A stretch of 64,000 nt of DNA from Nonomuraea sp. SYSU D8015 (GTDB lineage Bacteria > Actinomycetota > Actinomycetes > Streptosporangiales > Streptosporangiaceae), in NCBI RefSeq assembly GCF_008065375.1, contig NZ_VJYI01000003.1, forward strand, positions 372,001 through 436,000, in the 5' to 3' direction. This document shows positions 58,535 to 64,000 of this stretch, in pieces. The notes under the pieces were generated by a model. The model had not been told where the DNA came from, did not search any database, and worked only from the letters and a program-made list of their open reading frames with translations. Positions within the stretch are counted from its first letter, which is position 1. Each line of letters begins with the position of its first letter. Both the position numbers and the translations under genes were made by a program.

Positions 58535-60878
58535 GTGACCAACGACGGCTACACACGACGCGGCGTGCTGGCGACCGGCTTAGGCGCCGCCGCCGGATCC
58601 CTCCTCATCCCCGACGCCCCCGCGAAGGCGGCCACCCGCGGCAACCCTCTCACGCTCTGGTACAACCGCCCCGCCGCCGCCTGGCTGGAGGCGCTGCCGG
58701 TCGGCTGCGGGCGGCTCGGCGCCATGGTCTTCGGCGGCGTGGCCACCGAACGGCGGCAGCTCAACGAGGACAGCATCTGGGCCGGCGGGCCGCACACCTA
58801 CGACGACCCCGAGGCCCTGGCCGCGCTCCCCGAGATCAGGCGGCTGGTCTGGGAGGACAAGTGGCAGGCGGCCCAGAACCTGGCCGACCAGAAGTTCCCC
58901 GGCAAGCCCAGCGAGCAGGCGCCGTACCAGGTGCTCGGCGACCTCACGCTGACGTTCCCCGGGGCGGCCGAGTTCACGGAGTACCGCCGCGAGCTGGACC
59001 TGACGCAGGCGGTCACCACCGTGACCTTCCTCCGCGACGGCGTACGCCACACGCGCGAGGTCTTCGCGAGCAACCCCGACCAGGTGGTCGTCATGCGGCT
59101 CACGGCCGACAAGCCCGGCTCGGTGACCTTCCAGGCGGCCTTCTCCAGCCCGCAGAGCTCGACCGTCTCCGCTGCCGGGCGGGACACCGTCGCCCTCGAC
59201 GGGGTCAGCGGCGACACCCAGGGGCTGAAGGGCGAGGTCCGCTTCTCGCCCTGGCCAAGGCCCAGGCGAAGGGCGGCACGGTCCGCACCGACGGCGGCAC
59301 GCTGGTCGTCGAGGGCGCCGACGCGGTCACCCTGCTGATCTCCATGGGCTCCAGCTACCGCAGCTACCGGGACGTCGGAGGCGACCCGGCCGAGGTGGCC
59401 GGCCGGCATCTCGTACGGGCGAGCGGGCAGCCGTACGAGGTGCTGCGGCGCCGGCACGTACGCGACTACCGGCGGCTCTTCGGCCGGGTCGAGCTCGACC
59501 TGGGCACCTCGGAGGCGGCCGCGCTGCCGACCGACGAGCGCATCGCCCGCCGGGACCTCGACACCGATCCGCAGCTCGCCGCGCTGTACTTCCAGTTCGG
59601 CCGCTACCTGCTGATCTCCTGCTCCCGCTCCCCCGGCTACGCCGCCAACCTGCAGGGCGTCTGGAACGACTCCCTCACGCCCGCCTGGGAGTCGAAGTAC
59701 ACCATCAACATCAACTGCGAGATGAACTACTGGCCGGCCGGGCCGACCAACATCATCGAGTGCGCGTGCCGACGTCGCGGTCCTGCGGCAGACCGGCTAC
59801 ACCAAGACCGGCCTCGGCGCCGGCTGGTTCACCGCGAGCGGGGTGCCCCTCGGCTGGACCCACCAGTTCATCAGCGGTCCGCTGCTCGACCTGCGCGGCT
59901 GCGTGGTGTGCTCGCCCGGCCCACCGTCCGCATGGTCGCCGCCCAGACCGAGATCCCCGCCGCGCTGGACGCGCTCGGCGTCCGGCCGGACGTCCGGTAC
60001 GCCACCGCGTCCACGCTGCTCACCGCCCGCCGCGTGGCCGGGGACGTCGACTACTACTACCTGTGCAACGGCAAACACGTCGAGAACCCCAGGCCGCCGA
60101 TCTCCCCGTCGACCACGAGGTCACGCTGGCCCGCACGGCCCGCGACGGGGTGCCGTACCTGCTGGCCCCGTGGACGGGGCGGGTCCAGCGGGTGGCCCGC
60201 TACGTGGCGGACGGGGACGGGATCAGGCTGCGGGTGGCGCTGCGCCCCGGCGAGTCGATGGTCGTCGCCATCGGCCGCCCCGGCCTGTTCGGCACTCCTG
60301 CGCGGAAGTCGCCGCACGTCATCGCCACGGACGCGGACCCGGTCCGGTTCGACGGGGACTCGCTGGTCGTCCGGGCCTCCCGCGCCGGGACGTACACGAC
60401 CACGCTGTCCGACGGCCGGACGGTGACCTCCGTCATCGGCCCGGTGCCCGAGCCGGTCGTGTTGTCGTCGTGGCGGCTGGAGGTCGAGGACTGGAGGCCG
60501 GAGGGCACGGTCGCGCACCGGCTCCACCTCGACCGGCTCGCGCCCTGGTCGGAGATTCCCGAGCTGGCCGACGTGTCGGGCATCGGCGTCTACACCACGG
60601 ACGTGCGCCTGGGGGGCGGGGCTTACCTGGAGCTCGGCGAGGTCACCGACACCTGCCGCGTGCTCGTCGACGGCCGCCCCCTGGACCCGGTGAACCAGCT
60701 CAACCCGGTCGTGGACCTCGGCCGCGGCGTCAAGACCCTCCAAGTGGAGGTGGCCACGCCGCTCGGCAACCGGCTCCGCGTCGCCGACCCGGCCGTCTAC
60801 GGCGGGCTGACCCGCCAGCCGTACGGCCTCCTCGGTCCTGTCAGGGTCGTGCCGTACGGAGAGGTTCGCGTGCGCTGA
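58535..60878 (+). pseudogene. Chimeric remnant: GH95 fucosidase 5' half fused to the 3' part of an alpha-L-rhamnosidase-like gene
   Basis: The ATG at 58535 starts a Tat-type signal (YTRRGVLATGLGAAAG) and a GH95 N-terminal domain (LTLWYNRPAAAWLEALPVGCGRLGAMVFGG, LNEDSIWAGGP). A one-base loss near 59246 shifts frame; the barrel start (CSRSPGYAANLQGVWND, ININCEMNYWPAGPTNI) follows. At about 59765 it changes to another protein: VAVLRQTGYTKTGLGAGWFTASGVPLGWTHQF in a new frame, then after a further break VRMVAAQTEIPAALDALGV, YYLCNGKH, and from about 60105 a long intact C-terminus (SWRLEVEDWRPEGTV...GLLGPVRVVPYG). These later parts resemble large GH106/rhamnosidase-like proteins. Both genes have lost their facing ends. 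Confidence 0.7.
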
Positions 60879-61003
60879 GCAGAGATCCGGTGTGGGGCAA
60901 GGATCCACATCGGGTGTGGTGTTTTCTGCCGACATGACAGCCGTCAGCACGGAAGTCAATGTGTGACGTGACGGCGATGATCCTGACGGCGAGGAGACGA
61001 ATC

Positions 61004-61477
61004 ATGGGACTTGGACGATCTTCATGGCGGCAGGCGGTACGGGGCGCCTGCGTGGGGGCGGTGGCGACCGTGCTCGCGGGCACGATGGGAGTGCCGCCGA
61101 CGGCGGCGTCCACGGGCACGGTCGCGCCGCCGGAGGGGCAGCTGAGGAAGCCGGCCATGGGCCGGGTCGCCACCGACGGGCGCATGCTCAACGTCCGCAG
61201 CGGTCCCGGCACCGGATACGCGATCGCCGCCCCTCCCTTGGCGGACGGCGCGCGGGTCCAGATCTACTGCGTCCGGTGGGGAGAAGAGATCCAGGGGCTG
61301 CACGGGCCGAGCAGGGTGTGGAACAAGATCGATCCGAGGGGCGAGAAGTACGTCGCGGACGCCCTCGTCTTCACGGGCAGCATGGATCCGGTGGCGCCTC
61401 CGTGCAAAGGGAGGGCCCAGGGAGCGGAGAGGGAAGCGCCCGATGGGGCCGGAGGCTCGGCGCGGAGAGTCGGCTGA
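61004..61477 (+). CDS. Secreted SH3-like (bacterial SH3_3) protein
   Basis: A 157-residue protein with a signal peptide (VRGACVGAVATVLAGTMGVPPTAAS) and one bacterial SH3-like module: GRMLNVRSGPGTGYAIAAPPLADGARVQIYCVRWGEEI...WNKIDPRGEKYVADALVFTG. The LNVRSGPGT string is diagnostic. Such modules bind peptidoglycan or act as extracellular recognition domains. The C-terminal 25 residues are a disordered Gly/Ala/Arg tail. ATG 61004 has GAGGAG at 60991-60996. It converges on the NB-ARC regulator gene with 9 bases between stops. Confidence 0.83.
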   Translation: MGLGRSSWRQAVRGACVGAVATVLAGTMGVPPTAASTGTVAPPEGQLRKPAMGRVATDGRMLNVRSGPGTGYAIAAPPLADGARVQIYCVRWGEEIQGLHGPSRVWNKIDPRGEKYVADALVFTGSMDPVAPPCKGRAQGAEREAPDGAGGSARRVG

Positions 61478-61486
61478 GGGTCCGGG

Positions 61487-63598
61487 TCAGGGCTCTTCCA
61501 GCGCGTAGGCCACCGCACGGGACAACGTGAACCTCTCGCCTTCCCGGAAGGCCGCCGCGTACCCCTGGGGCCCCAGCGCGCGACGTGCCCGCTCCACGCA
61601 CTCCTGGTGTGACTGCGCCTGGAACCGTGGCCGTGACGAGGAGGACGTGACCGCCCGCCACAGGTCGTGGGCGGCGCCCAGCAGCCGGGCGGCCCGCTCG
61701 TGCCGCCCGCGCACCCCGGCGGTCCACGCCAGCACCTCCAGGCACTGGAGGAGGCCCCACCGGTCCTCGACGGTGCTCCAGAAGGCGGCGACCTCCCGCA
61801 TCTTGGCCTCGGTCCGGCGCCAGTCGCCCTGTTCCCAGCGGGCGATGCCGAGCGCGTAGCGTCCGTACGCGCGGAAGAGCGCGGCATCGCGCTCTTCGCA
61901 CATGGCCACGAGTTCCTCACCGTAGGCGGCGGCCCGGTCGGGGGTCAGGTGGGCGGCGAACAGCGTGGCGAAGTACAGGGTGATCCCGACGGCGTGGACG
62001 TCGTCTCTCGCCCGGTGCCGGGCGAGCGCCTCCTCCACCAGCGCGAGCCCGCCCTCGGCGTCGCCCTCGGACAGCGCCGCGACGCCGGACATCTGGGTGG
62101 CGAACGCGAGCACCGCCTCGTCGCCCGACTGCCGCGCGAGCGCCATGCACTCCCGCAGGTCGGCTCGGGCCGCGGGATCGCCCTGGTAGAGGGCGAACAG
62201 CCCGCTGGCCCACAGGCCCATCGCCCGGGTGGCGACCGGTCGCGACACGAGCGCGAGACCGCGATTCAGCCAGTGCCGGCCTTCGCTGTGCGCGCCGGCG
62301 ACGAGCCAGTAGGCCCACAGCGCGGAGGCGATCTCCAATCCGGCGGGCGCGTCGCCGGGCCTGTCGAAGCAGAGGTCGAGGGCGACGCGCACGTTGGGAA
62401 GCTCCGCGTTCAGCGTTCGGTAGTCGTCGATCTGGCCGGGCTCCATCAGGTCCATGCGCACTCGCCCCGTCAGCCGGCGATAGTGGTCGATGTAGCGCTC
62501 ACGCAGCGCCTCCGCGTCCGCGGAGGGCAGCCGTCGGCGCCCGTACGCGCGGATCGGCTCCAGCATGCGGTAGCGGAGTCCGCCGCCGTGCTGCTCCGCT
62601 CTGCAGAGGATCGACTTGTCCACCAGGCCGGTCAGCAGATCCAGCACGTCCTCGCACACCAGGCCCTGCCCGGAGCAGACGGCTTCGGCCGTCTCCAGGT
62701 CCACGCCTCCCGGGAACATCGACAGCCGCTCCCACAGTCGCCGCTCACCGGACGAGCACAGCCCGAAGCTCCAGTCCATGGTCGCCCGCATCGTCTGGTG
62801 GCGCTCCCGCATGCCGGGGGCGGTCTCGGCCGGGACGTCCAGCCACTCGTCGAGCTCGTTCACCAGGTCTTCCACCGAGACCGTGCGCAGCCGTACCGCC
62901 GCCAGCTCGAGCGCCAGCGGGATCCCGTCGAGGCGCCGGACCAGCCGGGCGACCGCCCGGGCATTGGCCGCGTCGACGAGGAAGCCGGGCCGGATGGCCG
63001 CCGCCCGCTCCGTGAAGAGGCGCACGGCGTCTCGCCGGGCGATGCCGCGCGGGGTGTCGCCGGGCGCGGGGACCGGGAGCGACGGCACGGTCAACACCCG
63101 TTCGCCGTACACCCCGAGGGACTGGCGGCTGGTGGCGAGGATCCGCAGCCGCGAGGTGCCGCGCAGCAGCCGGTCCGCCAGGCGGGCGCACGCACTCAGC
63201 AGATGCTCGCAGTTGTCCAGCACGATCAGCATCCGCTTGTCCGCCAGACGCTCCGCCAGCAGGGCCACGAGGTCCGGTCCGGTGTCACGGATTCTCAGCG
63301 CGGCGGCCACCGCCGGGGCCAGCACGTCCTCGTCTTCGACGGCGTCCAGCCCCACCAGCCAGACCCCGTCCCGGTACTGCCGCCGCAGGATCTCGCCGAC
63401 CCGTCGTGCCAGCCGCGTCTTGCCGACACCGCCCGCGCCGGTCAGGGTCAGCAGGCGGGTCTTGGGCAGGATCCGCCTGATTTCGGAGATCTCGTGCCTT
63501 CGCCCGACGAACGTGGAGGCGTCGGGCCGTGACCGCTCCGCCGCCGGCTGTTCGGCGGCCGGGACGTTCGTGATCGTGTCCTTCGCGGTCATGCTCAT
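61487..63598 (-). CDS. NB-ARC/LuxR-type regulator lacking the HTH domain
   Basis: A 703-residue STAND ATPase related to the large AfsR/LuxR-type regulators. The nucleotide-binding domain (about 30-330) begins FVGRRHEISEIRRIL and has Walker A GAGGVGKT (54-61), Walker B MLIVLDNCEHLL and IPLALELAAVRLRTVS (sensor region). A long helical TPR-like region follows. The chain ends ECVERARRALGPQGYAAAFREGERFTLSRAVAYALEEP, precisely where relatives continue into a LuxR HTH, so it lacks a DNA-binding domain. The ATG overlaps the upstream regulator stop (ATGA), so the two paralogues are co-translated. Confidence 0.87.
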   Translation of the reverse strand: MSMTAKDTITNVPAAEQPAAERSRPDASTFVGRRHEISEIRRILPKTRLLTLTGAGGVGKTRLARRVGEILRRQYRDGVWLVGLDAVEDEDVLAPAVAAALRIRDTGPDLVALLAERLADKRMLIVLDNCEHLLSACARLADRLLRGTSRLRILATSRQSLGVYGERVLTVPSLPVPAPGDTPRGIARRDAVRLFTERAAAIRPGFLVDAANARAVARLVRRLDGIPLALELAAVRLRTVSVEDLVNELDEWLDVPAETAPGMRERHQTMRATMDWSFGLCSSGERRLWERLSMFPGGVDLETAEAVCSGQGLVCEDVLDLLTGLVDKSILCRAEQHGGGLRYRMLEPIRAYGRRRLPSADAEALRERYIDHYRRLTGRVRMDLMEPGQIDDYRTLNAELPNVRVALDLCFDRPGDAPAGLEIASALWAYWLVAGAHSEGRHWLNRGLALVSRPVATRAMGLWASGLFALYQGDPAARADLRECMALARQSGDEAVLAFATQMSGVAALSEGDAEGGLALVEEALARHRARDDVHAVGITLYFATLFAAHLTPDRAAAYGEELVAMCEERDAALFRAYGRYALGIARWEQGDWRRTEAKMREVAAFWSTVEDRWGLLQCLEVLAWTAGVRGRHERAARLLGAAHDLWRAVTSSSSRPRFQAQSHQECVERARRALGPQGYAAAFREGERFTLSRAVAYALEEP

Positions 63599-64000
63599 GC
63601 GCCACCAGGAGGCTCCTCGCCGGAGAGGCGGGCCTGCTCGACGACCCAGCCGGCGATCTGGGCCCTGGAATGGAAGCCGAGTTTGCGCAGGATGGCCTGG
63701 GTGTGGGCCTCGGCGGTGCGCTGAGCGATCACCAGCGTCGACGCGATCTCCTTGTTGCTCATCCCCTGGGCGATGAGGTGGGCGATCTCCGTCTCCCGTC
63801 CTGTGAGGGGCGAATGCCGGCCGGTCTCGCGGGACGGCACCTCCTCCATGAGGGCGTAGGCGACCGCCTGATCGAGGGAGAGCCTGGCGCCCCGCTCGAC
63901 GGCGGCCTCGAAGTCCTTCTCGCCGAGGGCCCGACGGGTACGGGCCTCGCATTCGTCGTGGTATCGGATGAGGTGGCCGATGCCCAGGAGTGGCACGCCG
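63595..64000 (-). CDS. LuxR-family regulator, C-terminal part (runs off the right edge)
   Basis: The last 134 or so residues of a LuxR regulator whose start lies beyond the window. ECEARTRRALGEKDFEAAVERGARLSLDQAVAYAL is paralogous to the end of the 61487 protein. It is followed by a complete LuxR HTH (LTGRETEIAHLIAQGMSNKEIASTLVIAQRTAEAHTQAILRKLGFHSRAQIAGWVV). It overlaps the start of the HTH-less paralogue by 4 bp. The pair looks like a tandem duplication in which the second copy lost its HTH. Confidence 0.9.
   Translation of the reverse strand, partial: GVPLLGIGHLIRYHDECEARTRRALGEKDFEAAVERGARLSLDQAVAYALMEEVPSRETGRHSPLTGRETEIAHLIAQGMSNKEIASTLVIAQRTAEAHTQAILRKLGFHSRAQIAGWVVEQARLSGEEPPGGA

Noticed and set aside
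56655..58538. 627-codon open frame on the + strand
   Set aside because: It lies antisense to the intact lactonase and aldo/keto reductase genes, both with conserved motifs.
1..64000. tRNA or rRNA genes, insertion sequences, prophage, biosynthetic gene cluster
   Set aside because: Reading both strands showed no tRNA-like cloverleaf, transposase, integrase, phage structural gene, PKS, NRPS or terpene synthase.

Overview
The window is very GC-rich actinomycete chromosome. GTG starts are frequent, genes are often joined by 4-bp ATGA/GTGA overlaps, some starts look leaderless, and the content is typical of a soil saprophyte: secreted cholesterol oxidase, snapalysin, pectate lyase, GH3 enzymes with CBM2, lipoprotein-dependent sugar ABC importers and many LacI, TetR, IclR, GntR and ROK regulators. 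A Streptosporangiales/Streptomycetales-type organism fits; the sequence alone does not give genus or species. No tRNA, rRNA, CRISPR array, insertion sequence or phage gene was recognised.

Layout. (1) 1-3.9 kb: 5' part of a Ser/Thr kinase, then a three-gene unit of a Rossmann oxidoreductase, an AhpD/CMD-like protein and a Tat-exported cholesterol oxidase. (2) 4-6.5 kb: small secreted protein, IclR regulator, secreted ThuA-domain protein. (3) 6.6-12.6 kb: an amidohydrolase divergent from a tightly coupled set of CaiB CoA-transferase, citryl-CoA-lyase-like protein, LigB- and LigA-like dioxygenase subunits and a quinone-oxidoreductase-like MDR. It looks like a catabolic route, possibly CoA-dependent, for an unidentified aromatic compound. 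(4) 12.6-16.5 kb: membrane-anchored endonuclease/exonuclease/phosphatase protein, GH39-like lipoprotein, polytopic membrane protein. (5) 16.6-23.9 kb: a fructosamine (Amadori product) locus: FrlC-like epimerase, ABC importer, FrlB-like deglycase, FrlD-like kinase and a LacI regulator, with two GATACCGGTA-centred operators in the divergent promoter region. (6) 24-27.2 kb: ROK regulator, GNAT, SpoIIE-type phosphatase. (7) 27.2-34.2 kb: a bxl-like xylo-oligosaccharide locus (LacI, GH3, and a divergent binding protein with two permeases) with a strong promoter and CGAAA/TTTCG operators. (8) 34.2-36.8 kb: small membrane protein and an ABC exporter. (9) 37-42.9 kb: plant-polymer module: beta-helix protein, snapalysin, GH3-Fn3-CBM2 behind a CebR box, and PL1 pectate lyase behind several palindromic operators. 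(10) 43-45.8 kb: TetR with divergent saccharopine-dehydrogenase-like protein, and an NmrA-type protein. (11) 45.9-51.5 kb: a Dpp/Opp peptide importer with both ATPases fused in one chain. (12) 52-60.9 kb: a GntR-controlled sugar locus, probably for L-fucose or another deoxysugar. It is extensively decayed: frameshifts, a nonsense codon and deletions that fuse neighbouring genes, while the GntR, fuconolactonase-like and aldo/keto reductase genes look intact. (13) 61-64 kb: SH3-like secreted protein and tandem LuxR/NB-ARC regulators, one of which lacks its HTH.

Most of the window works as a set of independently regulated carbon-source modules, each with a regulator and a recognisable operator. 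The most interesting parts are the unassigned CoA-transferase/citryl-lyase/extradiol dioxygenase cluster, the complete frl-type locus, the shared operator family of the pectin genes, and the eroded 52.8-60.9 kb locus with chimeric open frames.
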